NCBI RefSeq assembly: GCF_047511655.1
Contig: NC_133390.1
Coordinates: 131,803,583 to 131,867,582 of the forward strand
Direction: 5' to 3'
Source: Castor canadensis
Taxonomy: Eukaryota > Chordata > Mammalia > Rodentia > Castoridae
DNA length: 64,000 bases
Under the pieces are notes generated by a model that was not told where the DNA came from, made no database searches, and saw only the letters and a program-made list of their open reading frames with translations. Position numbers and translations under genes: made by a program. Shown piece by piece: positions 44,500-55,103 of the stretch (within the stretch, counting starts at the first letter, position 1; the number at the start of each line of letters is the position of its first letter).

Positions 44500-47100
44500 T
44501 GATGGGGGAAGACAAATGACCAAAAGTTACAGTATATTTTAGTTGTCTGTATTTAACAAGTAATGCCTTTAATGTGCCAATGTACAGAGTAATGAAGTTG
44601 GGCCGTCCACAAGATAACTGTAGAATTATTGAAAATACTAACAGTATTTTAAGAGGTGTGGTCAGGTCATGGGAGGCAAGTTTAACATTATATGAAGCAG
44701 TTTTTAATTTTTAAATTCTGAAAGTGTAACTCAAAATTGTACCATGTTTTGTACAAATGGAGACTTTTATACAGAATTTGGAGACTCCTCCAAAGCTTGA
44801 ATTTGTTGGAGCCTGAGGTAATATGGTCCTTGTGCTCTGATGTTGACATTCATTACAAAGGAGCTCGTCACCATGTTTTATAGAGGAAAAGCAATAATGG
44901 GACAGTCTGTACACACAGGAACCCCAACTAGCCTCTTCGCCCCTGAAGGCCCTTTAGCTCTTTGCTGTGCCTGAAAATAACAAAGCATCTACATTTACTA
45001 AGCGGGAGGTGACAGGTCCTCCCCATCTCTTTCTATTCATGGCTTCAAATTAACAATTAGTGGCTTGAAAAATGAGCCAATCTGTCTCCTGTAGGGGAAA
45101 AGCCATGAGCCAAGCCAATTAGCATCCTGGTTCTGGCTGCCTTGGGAATTTAATTTAGTCTCACGGCCCATTTAAGGTCTCCAAATCTTGTTGTGTCCTG
45201 AAGAGGGAAGTCATGATTGTTAACTGAGAGGAAGCCCCTGGGGATCCATGTGCTGAGGATGCCCTGCTGGGTTGGCTGGCCAGGTCCCAGGGTGGGGCGG
45301 CCTTTGTCAGGCCCACATGCCTTCTCTATTCTTCTCTTAGGACCTAGCAGCTGGCTTCAGGCAGCACAGGCGTTAACCACCCGCAGAGGGAGTGGCCGCT
45401 GCCCTCAAATAGCTGCACACTTGAGCAGGTCTTTTGTCTGCCTAGTAGACATTCCAACTGCCCATTACCAGTTGGCCTTCACACAAAGGAGGGTGGCCAT
45501 GCGCAGGACAGTCTGTCTGGGCAGCATATTGTTGAGTGATCTGTGACAGTTTGTAAGTTGCACCTTCTATGGAACTAGTACAGGGAATGGATGCTGTGCT
45601 GGAGAGGACAAGGGCCTAGGGAGGGCACAGGGAGCAGTGATTAAAGCAGATGATTTAATTAAGGAACTTTGAGGAATTGTGGAATCAAGATATTGGGGCT
45701 CCAGGGGACATTTGGGAAATGATCTAAGACTTTTCTCTCCAGGACGCAGTCAATCCTGATGATATGGAATTTTCTTTTAAAGAAATTCCAAAGCCTCCTG
45801 CATTTAACAACTGTTGCTGGAGAAATAATCTTTCAATGATTCTTATTTAAAAACCTGCTTCTGCCTTCTCAAGTGGTCATCAGGAACAGCTGGTTGTCCA
45901 TCTATGATGCTTCAGAGTTTGAAAAATTGCTGCTAATGATAACAAGGACATTGATCATAGGCCTGGTCTTGTTAGGCCACCTCATTATACCCTTCTCACA
46001 ACAGCCCTAGGTGGTTGAAATGATTGTCAACATTATAGAGATGAGAAAACTGAGTGAGGGTTAAGCAACCAGCCTACTGACATAGGAATTCAAGTCCAAC
46101 CTGGCCTGTCCCCAAGCCTGTGCCATATGCCCTCCTCGCCCCTCCCACAGCCTTCTCTGCCAGTGTTGGCTTTTTACCCCTGCTGTCTCGTTCTGGGCAT
46201 GGCTCCCTGGACAGCAGGCACTGGGCCCATACTGTGGGAGGGATGGGAAGAGTTTGCTGCTGACTGTAGGGCTTTGCTTTAGCACCCCGACATTCACAGC
46301 ACCCAGTACACCCGGGCATGCAATGAGCAATGGCCAATGTGATCTCGGGAGAATCTTCCAGAAAGCCAGTGTGAAACAGTTGTGAATGATGTCGCAGAAG
46401 TATCATGAGAGCCAAACAGAGGTGATGGAGGGAGCTGCTATCATGAGATTTGGCTTCAGAGATGTCAAAACTAGTGACATGAAATAGGAGAGGCAAGGAA
46501 CAAGTAAATGGTGAGGATCAGGGTGAGGGCCACAGGAAGAAGTGAAGACAGAGAACTGATTCCCACAGAGATGTGGCCTGATTGTGACTGACCACCTGCA
46601 GGCCACTCTGCACACAACCCACACACATCAGTGGCCTGGGAGTCTGGGTCCCCTTCTCCCTGTGTCATTGCATCCTCTGTGCCCCCTTGAACTGTTGTAC
46701 TGAAGCACCTGCATGCAAATGGAAGAACTTTGTAGATAATTTTCCTTGGGGGAAATAATGACAGCCACGGAGTAATTTGGGGTCACAGGGATGTGTGTGC
46801 ATGAACCAGAGACGTGTGTGAACTGAGATGCAGAGTGGCTCCCTAGAGCTGGAGAAGCAGAAAAGGTCCCCAGCATCTTTGGTGCCCTTTGTGCCCAGGT
46901 TTCACTTGGAGTAGAAGGTAGAAAGGTGGCTTCAGTGGTTGGTAGTATCAGGGCCAATGTCCTGTGGCTGTCTCAAGAGTAAACCTGCCCAGTGGGAGCC
47001 ACAAGTGAACTGACTTTCCTGACAGCTGAGGACAGCATTGTGGTTAAATGTGGAGCTGGAATCAGACAGTGCTGGGCTTGACCTTGGTTTGGTCACTGTT
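44500..47100. other. Unique intergenic sequence with a MIR
   Basis: The least repeat-dense part of the right half. A MIR in reverse lies near 45960-46130 (TATAGAGATGAGAAAACTGA...TTAAGCAACC). 45040-45190 is rich in homeodomain-type TAATTA/CAATTAG cores and could be a conserved element (see findings). Open frames (e.g. 46061-46496 minus) match nothing I know. Confidence 0.5.
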
Positions 47101-47149
47101 TTAGTTTGGCTTCTCCCAAAGCAGACCACAGACTAGGATTTGTGTACAA

Positions 47150-47252
47150 ATCCTATAGTATAGTATAGTATAGTATAGTATAGTATAGTATAGTATAGTA
47201 TAGTATAGTATAGTATAGTATAGTATAGTCTAGTCTAGTCTAGTCTAGTCAA
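47150..47252. repeat. Pentanucleotide microsatellite (TATAG)n then (TCTAG)n
   Basis: About 15 perfect TATAG units followed by five TCTAG units, ending exactly at the ERV-A 5' LTR. A C for A change has itself spread through the second block. Confidence 0.97.
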
Positions 47253-47592
47253 TGATAGAGTAAGTAATATGTCTCCATTTTGTGAATCGGCAGTCATTTT
47301 ATCCTTAGGCCTCACTTCTTGAGAAATGAAGCCTCCCTCCAGGCAGCTCCACTCTTAACAGAAATTCCCACGCTCTAAGACAGCTCCACCCCGAACAGAG
47401 ACTCCCGCACATGCACTAACTTCCTTAAGCTTCCTTAAGGTGTTGTTTCTATAAAAGCAACACCTAGCCCAGAGTCAGTGGTGCACCATCTTTCCCTGGT
47501 CATCCTGACAGCTCAAGCCTGTCATTAAACCTTGCTCTTGGACGTGAGATTTTTCTCATGAGCTTTCTTTGCTAGTGGAGTTTTTCCTAACA
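47253..47592 (+). repeat. ERV-A 5' LTR
   Basis: TG...CA ends, TATA box TATAAAAG at 47450-47457, poly(A) signal ATTAAA at 47524-47529. By eye roughly a tenth of positions differ from the 3' LTR, which also has an extra ~20-bp C-rich stretch. Confidence 0.95.
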
Positions 47593-47595
47593 TTT

Positions 47596-47613
47596 TGGTG
47601 CCGTGATTCGGAT
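47596..47613 (+). other. ERV-A primer-binding site (tRNA-His type)
   Basis: TGGTGCCGTGATTCGGAT, three bases after the LTR. It equals the complement of the tRNA-His 3' end (TGGTGCCGTGACTCGG) except for C to T at position 12. Confidence 0.88.
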
Positions 47614-48420
47614 CGGGTACGCTCCCAGCACTGACTTGCTCTCTTGGCCCCCACCATTCCACCCTATCTCTCTCTCTAAAAGTTAAACTCCCATTCCCTT
47701 CCTCCAGGATTTGAGCTGCTTTGCTGGGACTCCACCCCAATCCTTGAGGGAATCCTCCCTCAAGGTCCTCTCTCAGTGAGTTCTGATCTCACGTTTTCAT
47801 TTCCTCGAAATCCTAGCACTAGGTCTTGGCTCCCTTTCATCCCTGGAGACTGGATGCCCTAGGACTGTGCCCCCAGTGATGGAGATGTCCCTCCTGGGAG
47901 TCCCACCTCTGCTCTCTCCTGAGGAACTGATATCTCGGGGATGCCAGTCGTATCCTCTCCTCTGTTAGGTCCCTTAGCCTAATGCCTGATCTAAAAAGGC
48001 CCAAAAGCTCATTTTTCTCTGTAATCAGGCCTGGCCCCAATATCCATTAGACATTGCCTCCAAATTGCCACTTAATGGCACTTCCAATCCCACTATTTTA
48101 AGGGATTTATACAATTTCTGTGAGCGTGTTGGTAAATGAAAGGAAACACTTTACATCCAATCCTTTTCCTATCTCTGCACCAAACTCTCCCTCTGTACTT
48201 CCTGTTCCCCTGTGCAGGTTCTATTAGCCTCTAAACCAGCCTCTAAACCAACCAAATCCTCTCCTGAGCCTCCTCCTTCCCCATGTAAGCAGACTTCTTT
48301 ATGCTGCTAGCCCTGCCAGTCTCTTCCTATATTCCTGAGGGACTTTCCTGTCATGGTGTCAAGCCAGCTGCTCCTTGCCAACTTTGGCCTCAAGGCAATT
48401 CCTGCTCTGGGGGAGCTCAT
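47614..48420 (+). pseudogene. ERV-A leader and gag (matrix) remnant
   Basis: After the leader, 47990-48290 carries short pieces typical of the matrix part of class I ERVs, followed by a Pro/Ser-rich stretch (AAACCAACCAAATCC...CCTGAGCCTCC). No continuous frame. Capsid and nucleocapsid are not recognisable. Confidence 0.55.
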
Positions 48421-48422
48421 GC

Positions 48423-48507
48423 TCCTAAAGATCTTTTAGGCAACTCTTAGTCAATTTTAACTTTATTACACATCAAAGCTTTTTATTATACACTTTTAAA
48501 ACTTACT
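48423..48507 (-). repeat. Left arm of an 85-bp inverted repeat inside ERV-A
   Basis: From TCCTAAAGATC to AAAACTTACT. It is the reverse complement of 49540-49624 with only about three mismatches. A/T-rich, unlike the flanking gag/pro-like sequence. Confidence 0.95.
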
Positions 48508-49119
48508 CAGACCTTCATACAACATACTAGTACCAGTCAATGGGAGCAACCTAGAGGCACACATGATCAGTAATCCCTCAGGCGTGTGTCATGCCTCCAA
48601 GCTCTGCCTTCCACTCCCTTACCTAAGATGTCAGGACACCTTTTCTGCTCCCTCCATGGTCTCACCGAGTGTCCTTTATCTCTGTCTGCCTTCCCCTCCC
48701 TGGGCTTACTGGGACCCTGGCCTCCCATGAAAAACTCATAGCATGGTTCTTTTGACTTAAGTTATTCCCACTAGTTTGTCATCCCCCTCTGTCCAAAGCA
48801 ACTTTAAATCAACTGCTAGGCACCGGCAGAGGCAGAGGTGCCTGCAAAAACACTGCAGCTGCCACACTCATGCCCTAATGCTGCCCCCACAAGAGGAGGA
48901 GCTCATGCACGGGGATGCCGGCCCCTGGGCACAGCGGAAATGCCTGCCATAGCTAAGAGAACCCATAGAGAGGACCCAACACACATCCTAGGCTGCCAGC
49001 CACACATGGCAGTCGCTGTAGCCTGAAACTCCAGTGCCTCTGCTGGGATGGGGTTTACTATCTCAACTAAAAGCTCAAATTCTCTTCCCCTCCAGGCAGC
49101 TATCTCTGCTGCCCCCTCC

Positions 49120-50440
49120 TTCAGGAACAAGTAGATTCCACAGTGTGGACTGATGGGATGACTGTAGGGCAAGTCTGGATGGCCCTCCCTATTCAAATAA
49201 AACTCAAAGATCCCTCACAGTTGCCACACCCAAAACAATATTCCCTCAAGCCTGAGGGAAGATGAGACCTTAATCATAAATTCCTTAAAAAAACCAAGGG
49301 CTACTAATTAGCTGCTCCAGCCCCAAAAATAAATTTAAAATGCTTATAAAAGTTAATTTTAAAATACAAGTTACAAAGTAAACAACTGGAAAGGATATAG
49401 ATAGGTATTGAATATATTTTTTGAGAAGTTAAAGGAAAAAAGGAATGGTTTTTTTGGATGAGAAAGGATTTTGTAAAGAAGGGTTTGTCCTAAAGATTGT
49501 TTCAAACAGGAGGGATAAGGACAAGCCATAAAAGGGTCTAGTAAGTTTTAAAAGTGTATAATAAAAAGCTTTGATGTGTAATAAAGTTAAAATTGACTAA
49601 GAGTTGCCTAAATGATTTTTAGGACCATGTCAAACTAAAATCAAATTCTCTATGTCTATAAAATAACAAGGTTATCTTAATATTGTCTGCTCTGAGTAAC
49701 ATCTACAGAAAACTGTTATAAGGAAGCATTTTATCAAAGAAATTATTTGTGTTTTCTGCTGATCTTGTTAAGCTTACTACTAAATCAGAGTTCATTTACA
49801 TATTTGCTCATGTGTCTTAAATGACCACCTTGTAACAGTGTTGTCTATACTTTATCTAAATATGGTACAAACATTTACAAAGTTAAAAATATAGATTTAT
49901 ATAAAATAATGTGCTAAAGCTCTCTTTTATCCAAAAGTATTACATTTAACCTGCATCCTGACAGTCAGCCCCTGTTTGCCTTTAAAGATCCCACAAACCC
50001 TTCATGGCAACTAACCTGGACAGTTTTGCCACAAGGGTTTAGAGATAGCCTTCATCTTTTGAACAGATCCTAACCAGAGACTTATTAGGTTGGCACTACC
50101 CAGAGGCCACCCTTCTTCAGTATGTTGATGACTTACTTCAGTGCAGAGCCACAGAGCCCCTCATCAGCAGGGTGACTGAGTCCTTTTTAAAACGTTCTGG
50201 CCTCTAGGAATACAAAGTCTCTAAGGAGAAGGCTCAATTATGCCTCCCACAGGTCACCTACCTAGGTGTGGTCCTAAAGGGACAGACTCACTCCCTGAGT
50301 CATGAGGGAATTGACCCAATCCTCCATTTCCCACTCCCCCATACCATAAAGCAGCTTAGAACTTTCTTGGGAGTTATAGGATTTTGCAGAATCTGGATCC
50401 CTAGATATGCAGCCCTTAGCAGACACCTTTTTATGCTCTT
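49120..50440 (+). pseudogene. ERV-A pol remnant (reverse transcriptase), disrupted
   Basis: 49130-49260 encodes the N-terminal end of RT in the gammaretroviral style. After an A/T-rich block, RT resumes at about 49955 and includes the active-site YVDD at about 50128 and the following 'VTYLG' and 'LRTFLG' landmarks to 50420. The palm region between is missing, and in-frame stops are present (for example after the 'KRSGL' part). RNase H and most of integrase are deleted. Confidence 0.85.
49540..49624 (+). repeat. Right arm of the ERV-A inverted repeat
   Basis: AGTAAGTTTTAAAAG ... GAGTTGCCTAAATGATTTTTAGGA, inverted partner of 48423-48507, 1.03 kb apart. It belongs to a longer A/T-rich block (49330-49950) not present in normal pol. 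Confidence 0.95.
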
Positions 50441-50559
50441 TCTAATATTCCTATTTGGGTCTTACATAATAAATGCTCTCAAGACTGTTTCCTTTCCCCA
50501 GTAAAGGTGCAAACCAAACCAGTTCACCCGAGAAAGCGTGTGAATCCACTGCCAATGAG

Positions 50560-50995
50560 AAAAACCCACCACACCAGACACCCCCCCTCCAAAGTCCTTC
50601 CTTTTGAGCCCCTTTGAAATAATGTATGGCTGCTCATTTCTCTTAGGAAACTTGCCTCCAACAGACCCTGCTCCTCTGGTTGGCTACCTATCTTATCTTA
50701 ATCTTCTCAGGGAACTTCTCAGAGAGCATGCAGGCCAGATCCTGCCCCACCCTATAATAATTTCTGTTATTTTTGTTCTCCTAAAGGATCTTTGACCCTC
50801 TCCATTGGAACTTTGGTGGACTGGCTCTCATCTGGTCATTCTCATGACACCCACTGCTGTCAAGCTCAAGAGGATTCCCCAGTGGCAGCACCTCTCAAGG
50901 ATAAAACACCTCAGACTCTTCCACTACAGCAAGGATGAGTACTCTTGTGTACCACTGGACCCCATGCAGCTATGCCTCTCCTGCAAACTCTCTCC
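50560..50995 (+). pseudogene. ERV-A integrase C-terminal remnant
   Basis: Frame at 50604-50795 begins with the SPFEIMYG landmark of gammaretroviral integrases. A second frame (50805-51014) holds the C-terminal 'TPTAVK' domain and the 'PLDPM' end. The two are in different frames, with a stop between. Confidence 0.8.
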
Positions 50996-51530
50996 CTCTC
51001 CCACTCCCACATAAGTTCTTAGTCCTCATCTGGCTCTCGATTTTCTGCCATAGGTGGATTTAAAACACCAGTAGGGGCAGTGAGCCTAATTCTGGGAGCA
51101 TGCATAACACTTCCCTGCTTCCTTCCCTTGGTTATACGATCTATTAGGTCCATTATAGAGGCTACTGTAGACAGAAAACAGCTGCACATGTAATGGTGCC
51201 ATGGAAATACAAACTCTTAAACCAGAAAAATGCTCTTTATGTTTCTTGCTCTCCTATTTTTAAGCTTCCTCCCATGTATCATAAAAACAGTACAAATATT
51301 TCTCTTAGACTGCATGTCTGCTATTGCTAATCAAAAGTTTAACCAGTTGTACCTCCAGGGATAGCAACCTCTACAAAACTGTCCAGAGGACTGCTGTGAG
51401 GCCCCTACCAGGATGCCACAGGAGTCTGAGGATCTTGTCCCATACAAAGCCCCCTGTCAGCAGGAAGCAGCTAAGAAGCCGACGCTTCACCCCAATTCCT
51501 GATTCTCAGCCCCTACCCTCATCATTATTA
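50996..51530 (+). pseudogene. ERV-A env remnant
   Basis: After integrase, only short env-like scraps remain, including the transmembrane/cytoplasmic end near 51250-51530 before the purine tract. Most of the surface and fusion regions are deleted. No open frame. Confidence 0.5.
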
Positions 51531-51546
51531 AAGTAAAATGGGGGAA

Positions 51547-51890
51547 TGATAAAGTAATAATGTCTCCATTTTGTGATTCCGCAGCCATTTTATCCTCAGG
51601 CCTCACTTCTTGAGAAATGAAGCCTCCCCCAGGCAGCTCCACCCCCAATGGCAGCCCCACCCTTAACAGAAATTCCCATGCTCTAAGACAGCTCCACCCC
51701 TAATGGACTCTCCTGTGCACACGCTAACTTCCTTAAGCTCCCTCTTCCATAAAAGCCACGTCTAGCCCAGAGTCAGTGCTGTGCCATCTTTCCCTGGCCA
51801 GCCTGACAGCTAGAGCCTGTCATTAAACCTTGCTCTTGGACGTGAGACTTTTCTCGTGAGCTTTCTTTGCTAGTGGCATTTTTCCTAACA
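51547..51890 (+). repeat. ERV-A 3' LTR
   Basis: Same ends and signals as the 5' LTR (a CATAAAAG TATA-like box and the ATTAAA poly(A) signal), 344 bp, preceded by the purine tract at 51533-51546. Confidence 0.95.
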
Positions 51891-52040
51891 GTCAACCCTC
51901 CATATCCAGATTCCACATCTGTAGATTCATCCAGCCAAGGATCAAAAATATTTGAAAAAAATCATATCTGTATTGAACATGTTAGAGACAGTTTTCTTCT
52001 ATCATTCTCTACACAATACAGTATAACAATTATTTACAGA
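51891..52040 (+). mobile_element. DNA transposon fragment, Tigger/MER2-like
   Basis: GTCAACCCTCCATATCCAGA...TTCCACATCTGTAGATTCA...GGATCAAAAATATTTG...CAATACAGTATAACAAT matches the start of the Tigger/MER2 family. ERV-A inserted exactly at its terminal bases. Confidence 0.8.
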
Positions 52041-52042
52041 GT

Positions 52043-52295
52043 GCCGTGGTTTGGATTTTGAGCGTCTCCCAGGGCCATGTGTTAGAGTCTTGGTCCCCAG
52101 CTTGGTACTGTTGGGAGGTGATGTAAGCATTAGGTAGTGGGAGAGCCTTAGGTCATTGGGACACACCCTTGACAGTTTCCAGACATATTCCTAAAGGCTC
52201 CTTCTTCATTTGGTGAGGGGGGTGCTTGGAGCTTCCTGTCTGTGCATGGTAGCTAAGAGTGCTTCGAAGTCACCAGGAAAACCTTGGGCAGGCTC
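52043..52295 (+). mobile_element. MaLR-type LTR fragment
   Basis: 'GCCGTGGTTTGGATTTTGAG...GGCCATGTGTTAGAG...TTGGGAGGTGATG', the start of an MST-type LTR. Confidence 0.55.
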
Positions 52296-52514
52296 CTCTG
52301 TGGCTTTCAAGTGCTGTCTCTTGGGGATGGTCTAAGGGGATATAGTGTCACCTACTGGATTAGACATAAGGCAGTAACAGTCATTGGGGCAGGTGTCCCT
52401 TCTCTGTCATGCAGTGATCAAGCCATTGGTCCCACATGGGGGACATAGTGGTGAGGCAGGTGAGGCTATAAGCCTCTATGGCTTGATGATATATATACCT
52501 AATAGTAGTTAGCA

Positions 52515-52600
52515 AGTTGCTCTGTATCACTGAGTCTTAGTTTCTTCATCTGTAAAATGGAAATCTATGACTACTTTATAGCTTTGAAATGAGCCTTAAA
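52515..52600 (+). repeat. MIR fragment
   Basis: GTTTCTTCATCTGTAAAATGG, the MIR core, with surrounding similarity. Confidence 0.75.
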
Positions 52601-52614
52601 TAAGAATGTGTGCA

Positions 52615-52845
52615 GAAGCTGGGCATCGTGGCTTATGTCTATAATCCCAGTTCTTGGGAGGTGGAGACAGGAGGATCATAAATTCCAGGCCAGTCTGTGT
52701 TACTTAGCAAAATCCTGTCTTTTTTTTTTTTTTTTGTGGGATTGGGGTTTGAACTCATGCGTTAGCCACTCCTCCAGTCCACAAAATCCTGTCTTGATAA
52801 AACAAAACAGAAAATGCCAACCAACCAACCAACCAACCAACCAAA
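52615..52845 (+). repeat. B1 SINE with nested antisense ID and (CCAA)n
   Basis: B1 GCTGGGCATCGTGGCTTATG... is interrupted at 52722-52781 by an antisense ID piece (poly-T, GGGATTGGGGTTTGAACTC). The 14-bp duplication CAAAATCCTGTCTT flanks the insert. The B1 tail then continues (GATAAAACAAAACAG) into a CCAA repeat. Confidence 0.92.
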
Positions 52846-53046
52846 GAACATGTGCAGAAGGGTGTGACCATCAGTACAGTTTGGCTGCCCTTACCTAAGT
52901 GCTGTGTGATGTAGACTTTGATTCTCAAGGCAGATCTTCCTGGTCCTACCTTGCCAGTTACAGAGAGCAGGGCTTATGTTTTATAGAATGATCTCCAGTC
53001 TGGATCCAGCTGGCTTTTCCTGATAACGGCACTCAAGCAGTGGCAG

Positions 53047-53336
53047 TGTTGCAGGAGGGCTCAGACAGAGACTGAGAGGGCCCCAAAGCTTTCAAGGAGC
53101 AAGTTTATTAAGCAAGCCAGCAGCAACTCAGCAGACTTGAGTCCAAAGGCTGAGCCCCGAGAACAAAGGGGACTTTCCTTATATGCCATTTAGAGCAGGT
53201 TGCAGAAATGGTGGACAGCTTGTTCCATTCATAATTGCATGTTATTTCTTTGGCTGTTTTAACCTCTAAGGCGAGGTGACCCTTCTCTGTCTCCAGGTAA
53301 CATTCCCCAACTCTGGTTTTACTGTAGCACTCAACA
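53047..53336 (-). repeat. ERV-B 3' LTR
   Basis: In reverse complement: TGTTG...CAACA terminal repeats, TATA-like ATATAAGG (53184-53177), poly(A) signal AATAAA (53109-53104) followed by a T/G-rich region. Preceded by a long purine tract (53363-53337). 290 bp. Confidence 0.88.
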
Positions 53337-54482
53337 ATCTCTCTTTCCCCTCCCTGCCTTCCTTGGACCCACTATTGGGTCAAAGAGCATCATCTTGATA
53401 AAGACCACAGTACCTCAGGATTAGGCTGGGTAATATCAAGCATGCTCTTAAGATAAGGAACGTTGTCCCTATTAAGATCTTGAACCCACCTAGGGTTGAG
53501 AACTAGCCCCTGAATAGATCACTGGGGCTCCATCCCTTCCAGGTCTGCACAAGGACATGGGCAAGCTTTTTTATTTTCTCATTTATCTGTAAACAGCAGC
53601 TACTCAGATTGAGATTATTCCAGACTATTGTAAGGAATTTAGCCAGCAGGTGAGGCTGGGGCTCCCTGTGATGGGGAGCCCCCCCACCATTGAGTCTCCT
53701 GAGTAGGATTATTGTAATACTTTTGTCCCAAGCAGATCAAGTCCCCTGCCAGGGTGGAGAATTGGCCTTTTGGATGGAAGATAGAGTAATACCCAATAAT
53801 GGAGGTTTTCAGGAACCAAATGCTCTTCCTGTCCCTGGGGGAGTGATTTCATTAAAGGGCTCTTGTGGGTTTAGTTCTTTTGCCTGCCCTGGCCAATGGT
53901 CTCTCATATTTATTTTCTACAAACATAACACTAAGTTACATTCAGAGTTTGGACTCAGCTAGTGAGAGGAACAGGTTTTTGGCTGTAACTGAGATGGGAA
54001 ACTCACTTTGTAGCTCCTCATAAAAGGAGTGAAAGACCTCATCTGAGGAGCTCTCATGAGTGATCATGATGAGTTGAAAATGCAGCAAAGAACTGGGGTC
54101 TGTTCTTTTTCCGTAGATTAAAGTGACAAACTTTTCCTCAACTTCCCAGCCTGTTTCATTGAGGTTGAAAATAGTGAAATTTACAAGGTTACAGTCCCCA
54201 AGAGTGCAGTTGGGGGTTGCTTCCCTTTTTTGTAAAAGAGTGCAGTTCCATGTGAGATATGGACTTCCCCTTTAAGCCAAGTTGTCCACCTTTTATAACC
54301 CTAATAAGGGCAGTAGAGATGTTCATAGTATGCACAACTGGATGTCCCATTGTCATCTTCTGGGCATATATACTTGTCATTTAACCTGTAGGTTCTTTCC
54401 CAGGCTAGCCCCCCACAGTTGCCCTAAGGCCCAGTGTTTTTAGATATTGCAGCACATGCATCAAAGTATATGGACACAGGTT
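53337..54482 (-). pseudogene. ERV-B env remnant, downstream part
   Basis: Minus-strand sequence between the L1 insertion and the ERV-B LTR. It has env-like character (short frames with Cys/Trp and Asn-X-Ser/Thr, e.g. 54380-54189) but many stops. Identified mainly by position between pol/env start (across the L1) and the LTR. Confidence 0.6.
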
Positions 54483-55103
54483 TGTTGGAGTCATTTAAAA
54501 TTTTTTTTATTTTATTCATATGTACATACAATGTTTGGGTCATTTCTCCCCCCTTCTCCCACCTCCTCTCTTACTCCACCACCCCCTCCCTCTTCCCTCC
54601 TACCCCCTCGCTACACGGCAGAAACTATTTTGCCCTTAGCTCTAATTTTGTTGAAGAGAGAGTATAAGCAATAATAGGAAGGAACAAGGTTTTTTGCCAG
54701 TTGAGATAAGGATAGCTATACAGGGAGTTGACTCGCATTGATTTCCTGTGCATTTGTGTTACCTTCTAGGTTAATTCTTTTTGACCTAACCTTTTCTCTA
54801 GTTCCTGGTCCCCTTCACCTATTGGCCTCAGTTGCTTTAAAGTATCTGCTTTAGTTTCTCTGCATTGAGGGCAACAAATGCTAGCTAGCTTTTTAGGTGT
54901 CTTACCTGTCCTCATACCTCCCTTGTGTTCTCTTGCTTTATCATGTGCTCAAAGTCCAATCCCCTTGTGTTTGCCCTTGATCTAATGTCCGCATATGAAG
55001 GAGAACATATGATTTTTGGTCTTTTGGACAAGGCTAACCTCACTCAGAGTGATGTTCTCCAATTCCATCCATTTACCAGCGAATGATAACATTTCGTTCT
55101 TCT

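Larger units (their letters stand above)
47253..51890 (+). mobile_element. ERV-A: decayed class I (gammaretrovirus-like) endogenous provirus
   Basis: Two similar LTRs (340 and 344 bp) in direct orientation flank a 3.95-kb interior. Both start TGAT and end ...CCTAACA, and a perfect 5-bp direct repeat GTCAA lies at 47248-47252 and 51891-51895. After the 5' LTR comes a primer-binding site of the tRNA-His type, and before the 3' LTR a purine tract (AAAATGGGGGAA). The interior is far shorter than a complete provirus (8-9 kb), with gag, pol and env remnants in order, all interrupted by stops, frameshifts and deletions. It cannot encode a working protein. Confidence 0.93.

Noticed and set aside
54434..54674. 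Plus-strand frames rich in Pro/Leu at the L1 3' end
   Set aside because: They come from the C-rich tract of the L1 3'UTR read in antisense.
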